This document shows, in pieces, positions 53,189-61,912 of a stretch of 64,000 nucleotides of DNA. The translations under genes were made by a program, and so were the position numbers. Source of the DNA: Nitrosopumilus sp. UBA526 (GTDB taxonomy: Archaea > Thermoproteota > Nitrososphaeria > Nitrososphaerales > Nitrosopumilaceae); the NCBI GenBank assembly GCA_002506665.1, contig DAXZ01000060.1:1-64000 (forward strand), written 5' to 3'. The notes beneath the pieces were generated by a model that did not search any database, was not told the origin of the DNA, and saw only the letters and a list, made by a program, of their open reading frames with translations. Within the stretch, counting starts at the first letter, position 1; each line of letters starts with the position of its first letter.

Positions 53189-54022
53189 CTATAGCCACCT
53201 CTTCTGATACTTTTCCCTTTCCATCTTAAAGAGGAACTGCTGAGCATATCCTGCAAACGGACCAAAATACTCTACGATCTCTTCGTGAAGAAGACCATAC
53301 TGCCTTTTTGTAATAGTCTTGGTATTCACTTTGAACCTGTCTGAATAGTATCTCTCTAGTATCCTAATCATCCATCTGTCCAACGGAAATGCTTCTAACT
53401 TGTCTAGTGAGAACAGCAAGACACAGTCTGCAACCTTGTCTCCCACTCCGGGAATCCTACACAGCTCATCTTTTGCGTCCTGATAGCTGCACTTTTTTAG
53501 ATACTCAAAATCTATCCTGTCAAGTGTCATACATGCCGCCTCTCTTATGAATCCGGCACGATACCCCACACCGCAGCTCCTAATCTCATCAGTTGATGCA
53601 TCTGCAAGACTTTGTGGTCTTGGAAACAGGTAAAACTCTTGATCATCGTACTTTGTTTTCTCTCCAAACTTTTTTGAAATCTTCTCCAAGCTATTCTTTA
53701 TCTTTTGAATATTCGAGTTTGCCGATACAATAAATGAGACAAGACACTGGAAGGGATCCTGTCTGAGTATCCTCAAGCCCCGGTACTGCCTTGTTGCTCT
53801 TCTTATGGTACTGTCCCTTGAAATAGAATTAATTATCTTCTCAATGTCGTCTCTTCTTCGAAAAAAGTCTGGCTTGAGATTCTGGTATGATCTTATTCTT
53901 CCTGATTCAGTTATCCTCAAAATATCTTGACCGTTTATCCCATACCAGCTGCGGTTCTTCTGCCAGAGAAACACTTGGCCGCTATTTATAGAATTCTGGA
54001 CATTTATGGCATCGTCATGCAT
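53189..54022 (-). CDS. ogg: 8-oxoguanine DNA glycosylase (OGG1 family)
   Basis: Excises oxidised guanine. The 277-aa protein has the OGG N-terminal domain (SGQVFLWQK), PFQCLVSFIVSANSNI for the helical domain, the HhH-GPD hairpin LCRIPGVGDKVADCVLLFSL near residue 195 with the catalytic Lys (DKVAD) and Asp in FPLDRWM. The four-cysteine cluster of Nth is absent. It shares its end base with the aCPSF2 gene start region (1-nt overlap at 54022), so it is probably in one transcript with it. Confidence 0.9.
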   Translation of the reverse strand: MHDDAINVQNSINSGQVFLWQKNRSWYGINGQDILRITESGRIRSYQNLKPDFFRRRDDIEKIINSISRDSTIRRATRQYRGLRILRQDPFQCLVSFIVSANSNIQKIKNSLEKISKKFGEKTKYDDQEFYLFPRPQSLADASTDEIRSCGVGYRAGFIREAACMTLDRIDFEYLKKCSYQDAKDELCRIPGVGDKVADCVLLFSLDKLEAFPLDRWMIRILERYYSDRFKVNTKTITKRQYGLLHEEIVEYFGPFAGYAQQFLFKMEREKYQKRWL

Positions 54023-55287
54023 CAGACTGTTATCTCGTCATTGACTGCCGGTGAGAGTGTCTCTAAACCAAACCTCTCATGAATCTCTCGGGCAAATATC
54101 TCACATGATTCTGAATCCCCATGAACGGTACAGACCTTTGGATTGCCTTTTATCTGCTTTATCATCTCAAAGAGCTCGTTCCTGTCAGCGTGTCCTGAGA
54201 ACTCGAACTGTCTGACTTTGGCAGTCACAGTCAAGTCCTTTCCTCTAGTTGAGACCTTTCCGGTATCAAGCAGTTTCTTTCCCGGTGTCCCCTCGCCCTG
54301 ATACGATACAAGAGCTATGCCGTTTTTGCTATCAAAGGACAGCTGTTGCAGATAGTATATCGCATTGCCTCCTACTAACATTCCGGCAGGTGATATCACA
54401 ACACAGGGCTCCTCTATTGCCCGCTTTCTCTCCGAGTGCTCTCTTACTGCAGTTGCACTCTTGATTGCCTCAGAAAAGACTTTGGGGTCTCGCAGATATT
54501 CTGGGTGTCTGAACATTATCTCATTTACCTTTAGTGCCATTCCGTCCATTATTATTCTGTGTTTAAAGTTTGAATTTCTCAAGACACATGCAATCTCCTG
54601 CGAGCGTTCAACTGAAAATGATGGGATAAACAAAACTCCCTTTCTGTCCATCACCTCATTTGCAAACTCTATCAGATCTGATTCTGTCTCTCTTCTTGGC
54701 CTCTGTTCTGTCTTGGCATATGTACTCTCAGTAATCAGCAAATCTATCTCACCTATATCCAAGTCCATCTCCCGAAGCATTCTTGAGCCGTTAGTCTTTA
54801 TGTCCCCGGTATAGAAGAGGCGCTTTTTCTCTGACTCTACTAGTATGGTACTTCCGCCAATCACATGTCCTGACTCTCTTAGCTCAAATGTTGCGCCTCC
54901 CTTGGTAATCTTTTGTTTGAATCCAATCTCTTTGGCATTTCTCATCATGTTATTTACTTCCGGCAGATCAAATGGGTGGGCATACTTTTCAATCTTTAGC
55001 ATGTCCTCAATCAATAATTTTGAGAGATCAAATGTAGGGGGGGTTGCATAGACATCCGTATTACCACTTACAAACAGGGATGGAACGTTTCCAGAATGGT
55101 CTAGGTGGGCATGTGTAATTATGACAGCATCCAGATCCTTTGGTTTTACATGGATTGGGTACTGCGGAGGTGTGCCCCTCTTTCCAAACATCACCCCATA
55201 ATCCAGCAACAGTTTTGTTCCGTTACAATCGACTAAAAATCCTGATCTGCCTACCTCGTTTGCTGCACCCAAAACTTTGACATTCAA
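54022..55287 (-). CDS. Beta-CASP metallo-beta-lactamase ribonuclease aCPSF2
   Basis: RNA exo/endonuclease of the CPSF73/RNase J superfamily. The 421-aa protein has motif 2 IITHAHLDHSGN near residue 57, the later HVIGGSTI and FYTGDIKTNG motifs, TESTYAKTEQRPR, and the beta-CASP signatures VVISPAGML, QGEGTPGKKLL and FEFSGHADRNEL. It lacks the N-terminal KH domains of aCPSF1, so it is the aCPSF2 type. Confidence 0.92.
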   Translation of the reverse strand: MNVKVLGAANEVGRSGFLVDCNGTKLLLDYGVMFGKRGTPPQYPIHVKPKDLDAVIITHAHLDHSGNVPSLFVSGNTDVYATPPTFDLSKLLIEDMLKIEKYAHPFDLPEVNNMMRNAKEIGFKQKITKGGATFELRESGHVIGGSTILVESEKKRLFYTGDIKTNGSRMLREMDLDIGEIDLLITESTYAKTEQRPRRETESDLIEFANEVMDRKGVLFIPSFSVERSQEIACVLRNSNFKHRIIMDGMALKVNEIMFRHPEYLRDPKVFSEAIKSATAVREHSERKRAIEEPCVVISPAGMLVGGNAIYYLQQLSFDSKNGIALVSYQGEGTPGKKLLDTGKVSTRGKDLTVTAKVRQFEFSGHADRNELFEMIKQIKGNPKVCTVHGDSESCEIFAREIHERFGLETLSPAVNDEITV

Positions 55288-55358
55288 GAATTAAATTGGC
55301 ATTTAATCCAACGTTAAAACCTTTTCAAGCCATTATATCCGTTATAGAATCTACAAAA

Positions 55359-55367
55359 GCTTTAATT
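55359..55367 (+). promoter_or_regulatory. TATA-like element before the 70-aa gene
   Basis: GCTTTAATT lies 26-33 nt before the ATG at 55392. Confidence 0.35.
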
Positions 55368-55391
55368 AGCGCAAGCTAAGATTCCATCTTT

Positions 55392-55604
55392 ATGGGAAGA
55401 AGCTACCAAGAATGGTTAGGACAGCAGGATCAGGCAGTAGTCGCCAAGACCCGTGCCGGTGATGAGGCTAACAAACCACTCCTAAACCAAATTAACTGGA
55501 TTTGGGTTAATAATCTGATGAATAAGAAAGCAGATCTCAATCCTTCTTCAGCAGAACTACTTGACTGGGTTACATCTGGTCAGATAGATGCAATGAGAAA
55601 ATAA
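55392..55604 (+). CDS. Small helical protein (70 aa)
   Basis: Short, soluble, with Trp-rich stretches (EWLGQQDQAVVAK, NQINWIWVNNLMNKK, ELLDWVTSG). It has its own promoter and conserved-looking composition; I suspect a thaumarchaeal-specific family but cannot name a function. Confidence 0.65.
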   Translation: MGRSYQEWLGQQDQAVVAKTRAGDEANKPLLNQINWIWVNNLMNKKADLNPSSAELLDWVTSGQIDAMRK

Positions 55605-55698
55605 ACGTGCACAACACGACATCTTTTTGTTTTTTAAATTTCATGACTTGGATTCTGTGCGCAGTCTTTCATAACAGGGTTATGAATTTCGATCATGG

Positions 55699-55706
55699 TT
55701 TAAATA
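55699..55706 (+). promoter_or_regulatory. Strong TATA box of the ferredoxin gene
   Basis: TTTAAATA is centred 29 nt before the ATG at 55732. Confidence 0.5.
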
Positions 55707-55731
55707 GTTACAAAGTAGTATTATCTTTGTA

Positions 55732-56034
55732 ATGCCAATAGCAATACTTCCAGACATCGATGAACAGAGATGTATCGGATGCGCACTATGTGTGGAGATC
55801 TGTACAACTCTTGGTCCTGATGTCCTTAGAGTAAAACCTGTTGAAGGCTGGAAGAGAGGAAAGGCATTTGTCTTTTACCCAGAAAGATGTATCTCTGATG
55901 GTGCATGCATAGGTGTATGTCCAACAAAGTCAATCTTTTGGATGAGACCAATGAACTACACTGCTGGACAACCAGTACCTCTTCACAAGAACGGTGTCTT
56001 CATCAAAGGCTGGGCCGAAGACGCTGCACTTTAA
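55732..56034 (+). CDS. Dicluster ferredoxin with one Asp-substituted cluster motif
   Basis: A 100-aa electron carrier. Cysteines at 14, 17, 20 and 24 form a complete CxxCxxCxxxC motif. The second motif is C53-x2-D56-x2-C59-x3-C63-P, with Asp where the second Cys should be. In Pyrococcus and Sulfolobus-type ferredoxins such Asp positions give a labile 4Fe-4S or 3Fe-4S cluster. The protein is therefore probably a 7Fe/8Fe ferredoxin. Its strong promoter suggests high expression, perhaps in carbon fixation or nitrogen metabolism. Confidence 0.88.
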   Translation: MPIAILPDIDEQRCIGCALCVEICTTLGPDVLRVKPVEGWKRGKAFVFYPERCISDGACIGVCPTKSIFWMRPMNYTAGQPVPLHKNGVFIKGWAEDAAL

Positions 56035-56062
56035 GCTAGTCTTTAGCACAATCTCTTTTTTC

Positions 56063-57598
56063 TTATATTTTTAATTTCAAGGATCTCTTCTTGATACCAC
56101 TTGGCAGTCTCTTTACAAAATGTTTGAGGAACATGTCCTGCTTGTCATAGTGTATCTCTGAGAATTTGTTGTTTGAAACAAAGTCATCCCAGGTCTTTGC
56201 AAAGACAGAAAATTCGTCTGGCCTAAAATCTATTCTGGAAATCTCAAGGTGCGCAGCAGGAAACAGATCTGAAATTTCAATTGGAATCAGTCCTAGCTGG
56301 GGATTGTACTGGCATACCTGAAATGACTCAAAGTCCTTTAAGCTATTTTTTAGTCTAGCGTATTGATCAGACAGATACCCCGGCCTGGTATGGGACTCTT
56401 TTGTGATTATCAGCTTTTTCTTCTTTGACTTGAATCGCCTGACTATTTTGTGAAATGACTGAACCTCCGGCCTGTATTGATCCTCACTACCAAACAAAAA
56501 GACCGCCCTCTCTTTGAACCGCGGTGTGCCGGGTCTTAAAAATTCATGATTCCCCGTCATTACCTCTATAATCTCAAAGAGTTTTGGATGGGCTCTTGCC
56601 TTCTTTATCACATACTCCCACAGCCTTCCTTCGTGTATTGCCTGCTTTACTCTGTCAACTTCTAGTTTGATTGCATACAGGTTATGAACTGCCAGATGGT
56701 TTGTCCTCTTGTCAGACTCTATCTCGCAGAGCTCATCGGGGGTAAACTCTGAGCATATCTTACAATTGCACGGAAATACCTTGATATCTGATAAATGTCG
56801 TGTACCGTCATCTGTTATGTATCTCTGCTGTTTGGCATATAGCATATATGATGCCGAATCAAATGTGTCACACCCTAGAGCCACTGCAAGTGGTATCGTT
56901 AGGGGGTGCCCTGCACCAAAGAGATGCAGTGGTATGGAATGTGGCATCTGTCTCTTTGCGGCCACTATCATCTGTGCTAGCAGTCTGTACTCGTATGACT
57001 CCATAAACTCAACTGGGCTTCCAAGTGCTAGCATCTCAAAGCCCATATCTACAAGACCCTTTGTGGACTTTGCAACAAGATCAAAGTGCTCTCCTCCCTG
57101 AATCGGACCAATCCAAATTTGACCATTGATTTTTCTATCATCAAACGCCTGTCTTGAGACTCGCAGGGTATGATTGACATAGTTTCTTGCCTTCTTGATT
57201 GGCATCTTGTATCCTGTAGGCCTGTCAAGTGGAATTGCAAAGTCAGCAAGTATCCCCCTCTCAAAGTCAGCCATCTCTGAAGGCTGTACCTCTACATCCC
57301 CGTACTCTAGTACCTGGTATCCACCAGAATCAGTCATTACTGCTCCGTCAAAATTGATTATCTTGTGAATTCCCCGCTTGACTGCATCACTGCCATAGTT
57401 GTTTCTTGTAATGTATGCATTGGTAATCACCATGTCAAAACCCATCTTCCTAATCTCTCCGGGGGGTACTGTCTGTCTTACGGGATGAATGACGGGAACA
57501 AATGCTGGCGTCTCAATTATTCCATGGTTTGTATGTAGAGCGCCAATTCTTCCTGCAAGGTCAGTCTTTGATATCTCAAACAAGCAATTAGGCAACAT
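56063..57598 (-). CDS. tgtA: Archaeosine tRNA-guanine transglycosylase, catalytic part
   Basis: Inserts preQ0 at G15 of tRNA. The 511-aa protein has the TGT barrel: PAFVPVIHPVRQTVPPGEI, the MTDSGGYQVLEYGD base-binding loop near 94-107, the Asp nucleophile in CDTFDSASYMLY near 249, and the zinc site with CNCKIC and a downstream His near 280-310. Residues 340-511 are the C1-type extension. The C2 and PUA domains present in full-length archaeal TgtA are absent here but occur as a separate gene at 33931-34398. Confidence 0.92.
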   Translation of the reverse strand: MLPNCLFEISKTDLAGRIGALHTNHGIIETPAFVPVIHPVRQTVPPGEIRKMGFDMVITNAYITRNNYGSDAVKRGIHKIINFDGAVMTDSGGYQVLEYGDVEVQPSEMADFERGILADFAIPLDRPTGYKMPIKKARNYVNHTLRVSRQAFDDRKINGQIWIGPIQGGEHFDLVAKSTKGLVDMGFEMLALGSPVEFMESYEYRLLAQMIVAAKRQMPHSIPLHLFGAGHPLTIPLAVALGCDTFDSASYMLYAKQQRYITDDGTRHLSDIKVFPCNCKICSEFTPDELCEIESDKRTNHLAVHNLYAIKLEVDRVKQAIHEGRLWEYVIKKARAHPKLFEIIEVMTGNHEFLRPGTPRFKERAVFLFGSEDQYRPEVQSFHKIVRRFKSKKKKLIITKESHTRPGYLSDQYARLKNSLKDFESFQVCQYNPQLGLIPIEISDLFPAAHLEISRIDFRPDEFSVFAKTWDDFVSNNKFSEIHYDKQDMFLKHFVKRLPSGIKKRSLKLKI

Positions 57599-57615
57599 AC
57601 AGAGGCGTTATTTAA

Positions 57616-58161
57616 TCAATCAGCAAAAAACCCTTTCAAACTATCGGGGCCCCTTACCAAGTCAAGCCAGTCTATCTGCTCTCCTCTACGGCCCTTGATG
57701 ACACTCATTATGTCATCTACTGATTCAGCCACTGTCTTGCCTGTGACATTTACCTGAAATGTCTTGTCTTGGAACTTTGCAATTGCATCATGGGTAATGA
57801 CACCAAGAATCTCGCTACCGGCATTCTCCTTGATTTTTTCATCAGAATACCCCCGATCCATATACACTGAGACTAGGTCATATGGGCTCTTTCTTAGGAC
57901 AATCACTATCCTCACCTGATCTCTTCGTAAGACATACGGTGCTAGGTGTCCGACAACTATGTCTTGTCTGGAGATCTCTTGTTCTAGGATTTTAGCTAGT
58001 CTATCTGTATCAATGTCATTTGTATCGCCATTCTTCTCAAACAGCCCCGAATTCCTTGCAACACGATTAATATCTACTATTGGGCAATTCATTTTTTTCC
58101 CAAGTTCTTGTGTGATGGTGTGTTTTCCGACTCCGGGATTTCCAGTAATTACTATTGACAT
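57616..58161 (-). CDS. fap7: AK6/Fap7-type nucleotide kinase
   Basis: A small P-loop nucleoside-monophosphate kinase/ATPase that in other archaea and eukaryotes also helps to finish the small ribosomal subunit. The ~181-aa protein begins MSIVITGNPGVGKHTITQELG (P-loop GNPGVGKHT), with VGHLAPYVLRRDQVRIVIVLRKSPYDL as the NMP/lid region. ATG at 58161 matches the family start (an earlier in-frame ATG exists). Confidence 0.85.
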   Translation of the reverse strand: MSIVITGNPGVGKHTITQELGKKMNCPIVDINRVARNSGLFEKNGDTNDIDTDRLAKILEQEISRQDIVVGHLAPYVLRRDQVRIVIVLRKSPYDLVSVYMDRGYSDEKIKENAGSEILGVITHDAIAKFQDKTFQVNVTGKTVAESVDDIMSVIKGRRGEQIDWLDLVRGPDSLKGFFAD

Positions 58162-58235
58162 GATATGGGTCAGAACTAGATACAATTAAATTATTTCTGT
58201 AATACTAATAAGTAGAATTGGCTACCTAGAGTATA

Positions 58236-59420
58236 TTGCAAATAGGGCTACTCGGAAAGGCAAATGTCGGCAAGTCCACATTCTTCTCTGCGGCAACTCA
58301 GACCATAGTACCGTCAGGCAACTATCCCTTTACTACTATAGAACCAAACGTTGGGGTTGCATACGTCAAGGCAGACTGTGCGTGCAAGCACTTTGAGATC
58401 AAGCACGAAAATGAACTGTGCATAGACGGCACGCGCCTCATCCCAGTCAAGATAATAGATATTGCAGGACTTGTTCCGGGGGCTCATCAGGGCAAGGGGC
58501 TAGGAAACCAGTTCCTTGATGATGCAAGACAGGCAGAGGTCTTGATTCATGTCGTTGATATTGCAGGGGCCACTGACATACAGGGACAGCCAGTCAAGAT
58601 AGGAACACATGATCCTTTGAAAGACATATCATTTGTTCAAGACGAGTTTGATCAGTGGTTTGCAGACATTCTCAAGCGAGAGTGGGACAAGATTACCAGA
58701 GAGATAGACCAACGGCGCGCAAAACTGACTGATGGTATAGCAAAGCGGTTTACCGGCCTTGGAATCCGGGACTTTGAGGTCCAAGAGGTTCTCCAAAGGC
58801 TGGGCTTTATGGCCAAAAATCCCAAAGAGTGGACAAAATCTGATATGGAAATTTTTGTCAAGCAACTCCGAAAGAGTACCAAACCCATGATTATTGCTGC
58901 AAACAAGGCAGACTTGTGTGAGGACTTGGGAATTCTCACAAAGATCTCAGATACCATAATTCCCTGTAGTGCCGAGGCAGAACTGCTCTTGAGGAGGGCG
59001 GCAGTTGCAGGAATTGTAAACTACTCTTCTGGAGACGATAAATTTACAACTAAATCAGTAGAGATTCCGGCACCGCAACAAAAGGCCCTTGATCTGGTAA
59101 AATCCATCTTTACAAAGATTCCCTCTACTGGCATCCAAGAAATTCTAAATGCCGCAGTATTTGACTCGTTAAAGTTTATCGTGGTATATCCTGTAGAGGA
59201 TGAGACCAAACTTACAAACAAGGACGGGGTGATACTACCTGACACTAAACTTGTACCACAAGATTTTACTGCCAAGGACTTGGCAGGTCTAATCCATGCC
59301 GACATTGCCAGGGGGTTCTTGCACGCAATAGACTGCAAGACCAAGCAGAGAATAAGCGGTGATCAAATACTAAAGGACGGTGATGTAATCAAGATTGTCT
59401 CAACACAGAGTCGTGGATAA
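58236..59420 (+). CDS. ychF: Obg-family ATPase/GTPase YchF
   Basis: Ribosome-associated P-loop NTPase, family OLA1/YchF. The 394-aa protein starts with GLLGKANVGKSTFFSAAT (P-loop), has DIAGLVPGAHQGKGLGNQFL near residue 75 with the G3 Asp, the NKAD G4 near 223 and a C-terminal TGS domain with HADIARGFLHAIDC. Start TTG at 58236, divergent from fap7. Its end overlaps the start of kae1. Confidence 0.92.
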   Translation: MQIGLLGKANVGKSTFFSAATQTIVPSGNYPFTTIEPNVGVAYVKADCACKHFEIKHENELCIDGTRLIPVKIIDIAGLVPGAHQGKGLGNQFLDDARQAEVLIHVVDIAGATDIQGQPVKIGTHDPLKDISFVQDEFDQWFADILKREWDKITREIDQRRAKLTDGIAKRFTGLGIRDFEVQEVLQRLGFMAKNPKEWTKSDMEIFVKQLRKSTKPMIIAANKADLCEDLGILTKISDTIIPCSAEAELLLRRAAVAGIVNYSSGDDKFTTKSVEIPAPQQKALDLVKSIFTKIPSTGIQEILNAAVFDSLKFIVVYPVEDETKLTNKDGVILPDTKLVPQDFTAKDLAGLIHADIARGFLHAIDCKTKQRISGDQILKDGDVIKIVSTQSRG

Positions 59421-60405
59421 TGTGCTAGGTCTGGGAATCGAGAGTACAGCTCATACCTTCTCTTGTGCTGTAATTGAAAAGAACAAAAAAGATGGCAGGA
59501 TTCTCTCAGACATAAGACACATTTACAGGCCTGCTGATGGCCAGGGAATCCATCCCCGTGAGGCATCTAGGCATCATGTGGAGCACAGCTCGACTGTACT
59601 GTCTGAATGTATCCGAGAGGCAGGCATAACCATACATGATATAGACATAGTCTCTTATGCTGCAGGGCCAGGTCTTGGCCCATGTCTGCGTATTGGCGCC
59701 ATAGTTGCAAGATCTCTGTCATCGTTTTACAACATTCCAATATATCCTGTAAATCATGCAATAGGACATATCGAGCTAGGAAAATTACTCACTGGCGCAA
59801 CCAATCCCATGGTGCTCCTAGTATCGGGGGGGCATACCATGCTCTTGGCATTTCTAAACTATCAGTGGAGGGTATTTGGAGAGACTCTGGATATTACTCT
59901 GGGCCAGCTACTTGATCAGTTTGGACGATCTATGGGATTTGCATCCCCGTGTGGCCAAAATATCGAAGAGCTAGCACGTACCTCCTCAAACTATGTTCCT
60001 CTGCCATATTCTGTCAAGGGAAATGACGTATCATTTTCAGGACTATTATCTGCAACAAAGTCCGTAGCTGCCCGTAGCAAGGCAGATGCGTGCTACTCGT
60101 TACAAGAGACCGCGTTTGCCATGACAAGCGAGGTAGTAGAGCGGGCCTTGTCATTTACACAAAAAAGAGAGTTGATGATAGTGGGAGGAGTAGCGGCCAA
60201 CAGACGGCTCTCTGAGATGCTTCGAGATGTGTGCAGACGACACGGCTCCAAGTTCTTTGCAGTCCCACTGCAGTATGCCGGTGACTGCGGAAGTCAGATA
60301 TGCTGGACAGGACTGCTCGAGTCCCAAGTAAAGCCTGGCGTCTCACTAGAGAATACCTTTGTTACACAGTCCTGGAGACTAGACTCTGTCAGGATAGATT
60401 ACTAA
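59413..60405 (+). CDS. kae1: tRNA N6-threonylcarbamoyladenosine synthase catalytic subunit Kae1
   Basis: Catalytic subunit of KEOPS, adding threonylcarbamoyl to A37 of ANN-decoding tRNAs. The ~330-aa protein has LGLGIESTAHTFSCAV, the metal-binding His pair in VNHAIGHIELGK near 112, LVSGGHTMLL near 140 and IVGGVAANRRL near 258. The start is uncertain: TTG 59395, GTG 59413 or GTG 59422; homologues usually start just before LGIE, so 59413 or 59422 are likely. It overlaps ychF by 8 nt. Confidence 0.92.
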   Translation: MDNVLGLGIESTAHTFSCAVIEKNKKDGRILSDIRHIYRPADGQGIHPREASRHHVEHSSTVLSECIREAGITIHDIDIVSYAAGPGLGPCLRIGAIVARSLSSFYNIPIYPVNHAIGHIELGKLLTGATNPMVLLVSGGHTMLLAFLNYQWRVFGETLDITLGQLLDQFGRSMGFASPCGQNIEELARTSSNYVPLPYSVKGNDVSFSGLLSATKSVAARSKADACYSLQETAFAMTSEVVERALSFTQKRELMIVGGVAANRRLSEMLRDVCRRHGSKFFAVPLQYAGDCGSQICWTGLLESQVKPGVSLENTFVTQSWRLDSVRIDY

Positions 60406-60719
60406 ACATTGGCCATTGCCTGCCTTATGGCCATGACCCAGCTTCTGGTATTAAAGACTCCAAACTTGAATGTCTGCTCTCCCTTGTCTGTCTCTGCTGT
60501 AAAACACACTTTTTTTATAAACAGCCCCTCCTTCCATGCCTTTGTTATCTTTGATAATGGGACATCTACTACTGTGTCCCCAAAACGTTTTGTAAAGTCC
60601 ATTATCCTTGCCTTTGTCTTGTCAAATGCCAGTCTCTTGTTTGTCAGTGTAAGGATTCCAGCGCCAAGATTGTCCTCACTGCAGTCTTCTTGTCTTATCT
60701 TCTCTTCTCCATCATCCAT
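60402..60719 (-). CDS. Small PH/GRAM-like domain protein
   Basis: A 105-aa soluble protein with the bacterial-PH/GRAM pattern: acidic N-terminus, LGAGILTLTNKRLAFD, VVDVPLSKITKAWKEGLFIKK and a C-terminal helix SWVMAIRQAMA. Such domains bind lipids or proteins. It is antisense between kae1 and bud32, overlapping the kae1 stop by 4 nt. Function unknown. Confidence 0.6.
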   Translation of the reverse strand: MDDGEEKIRQEDCSEDNLGAGILTLTNKRLAFDKTKARIMDFTKRFGDTVVDVPLSKITKAWKEGLFIKKVCFTAETDKGEQTFKFGVFNTRSWVMAIRQAMANV

Positions 60720-60750
60720 GATTGACTTTTATTGAATTCCTTTGGATATA

Positions 60751-61377
60751 ATGTTAATGAAGCTAGTAAAGAGAGGGGCAGAAGCTGACCTATACAAGAC
60801 CCGGTGGCAGAACTCTGATGCAATACTCAAGATCAGAAAGACACGAAAATATAGAAACCCGTTACTAGACTCGAGAATTAAAAGGCGGCGAACCATCAAA
60901 GAGTCCCAGATGCTATGTCTAGTAAAGTCATTTGGGGTGTCAGCACCACTTGTCTATTTTGTAAACCCAAAAACTGCATCCATCATAATGCAAGAGATTC
61001 CGGGAAGGCCCGTACATGACTTGGCAGAGCAAAAAATTATCAAACTCTCAAAAACAATCGGAGAGCTAGTCGGCACTCTGCACAAAAACGGAGTAATGCA
61101 CGGCGATCTGACTACCTCAAACTTTATCCTATATCGTGATACAATATTTGTACTAGACTTTGGACTCGCCCAAGTATCTACAAAACCCGAAGACCATGCA
61201 GTAGACCTGAGACTGATAAAAGAGATCCTCAACAGCGCTCATGCTAAAATAATGTCATCAGCATGGAATAACTTTCTAAACGGATACAGGGGTGTGGTGG
61301 GTAGTACCTATCATGCCAAGATTATCAGACTAGTCTCAGAAATAGAGGGCCGTGGTAGATATGCGCAAGTCGTCTGA
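60751..61377 (+). CDS. bud32: KEOPS protein kinase Bud32
   Basis: Small atypical RIO-like kinase that activates Kae1. The ~208-aa protein has the glycine-poor loop KLVKRGAEADLYKT, the lysine in LKIRKTRKYRNPLLD, RIKRRRTIKESQ, the catalytic MHGDLTTSNFIL near 125 and the DFG in VLDFGLAQVS near 140. ATG at 60751 or 60757. Separated from kae1 by the antisense PH-like gene rather than fused. Its stop overlaps the dITPase start by 17 nt. Confidence 0.9.
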   Translation: MLMKLVKRGAEADLYKTRWQNSDAILKIRKTRKYRNPLLDSRIKRRRTIKESQMLCLVKSFGVSAPLVYFVNPKTASIIMQEIPGRPVHDLAEQKIIKLSKTIGELVGTLHKNGVMHGDLTTSNFILYRDTIFVLDFGLAQVSTKPEDHAVDLRLIKEILNSAHAKIMSSAWNNFLNGYRGVVGSTYHAKIIRLVSEIEGRGRYAQVV

Positions 61378-61912
61378 ACTGTTCTTTGTATCCTCAAATG
61401 TCCACAAGTACGATGAGGCAAAGAGAATTCTAGACTCTTTTGGAATACGTCTGAGCTTTCTAAAGTCTACACTACGCGAGATTCAGTCAGACTCGATTCA
61501 TGAGATTGCAACACTCAAGGCAAAAGATGCGTTTGCCAAATTCCAGAGACCTATACTAGTTGAGGATGACGGACTGTTTATCGACTCTGTTGGGGGCTTT
61601 CCTGGACCCTATTCGTCCTTTGTCTTTAAGACGATCGGAAACGAAGGAATTCTCAATCTACTTAAAGAGAGCAGGGATGCAAGATTTGTATCTGTTATAA
61701 CATATTGCGACAATACTGTCTTGCAGTGCTTTGATGGTATGATACATGGAAATATATCAATGTCTCAGAAGGGGAGGGGCTGGGGGTATGACCCAATCTT
61801 TATTCCGGTTAATTCAGAAAAGACATTTGCCGAGCTAGACTGCAAAGATGAGATATCTCATAGATACCATGCACTAGAGAATTTTTCTAGCTGGTATCTG
61901 AGCAATCAATAA
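61361..61912 (+). CDS. XTP/dITP pyrophosphatase (Ham1/RdgB family)
   Basis: House-cleaning hydrolase that removes dITP and XTP from the nucleotide pool. The ~183-aa protein starts SSELFFVSSNVHKYDEAKRIL, contains LVEDDGLFIDSVGGFPGPYSSFV near 70-90 with catalytic residues and GRGWGYDPIFIP near 138. The ATG at 61361 is the family start. Overlaps bud32 at its start and convergent taw1 by 26 nt at its end. Confidence 0.92.
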   Translation: MRKSSELFFVSSNVHKYDEAKRILDSFGIRLSFLKSTLREIQSDSIHEIATLKAKDAFAKFQRPILVEDDGLFIDSVGGFPGPYSSFVFKTIGNEGILNLLKESRDARFVSVITYCDNTVLQCFDGMIHGNISMSQKGRGWGYDPIFIPVNSEKTFAELDCKDEISHRYHALENFSSWYLSNQ

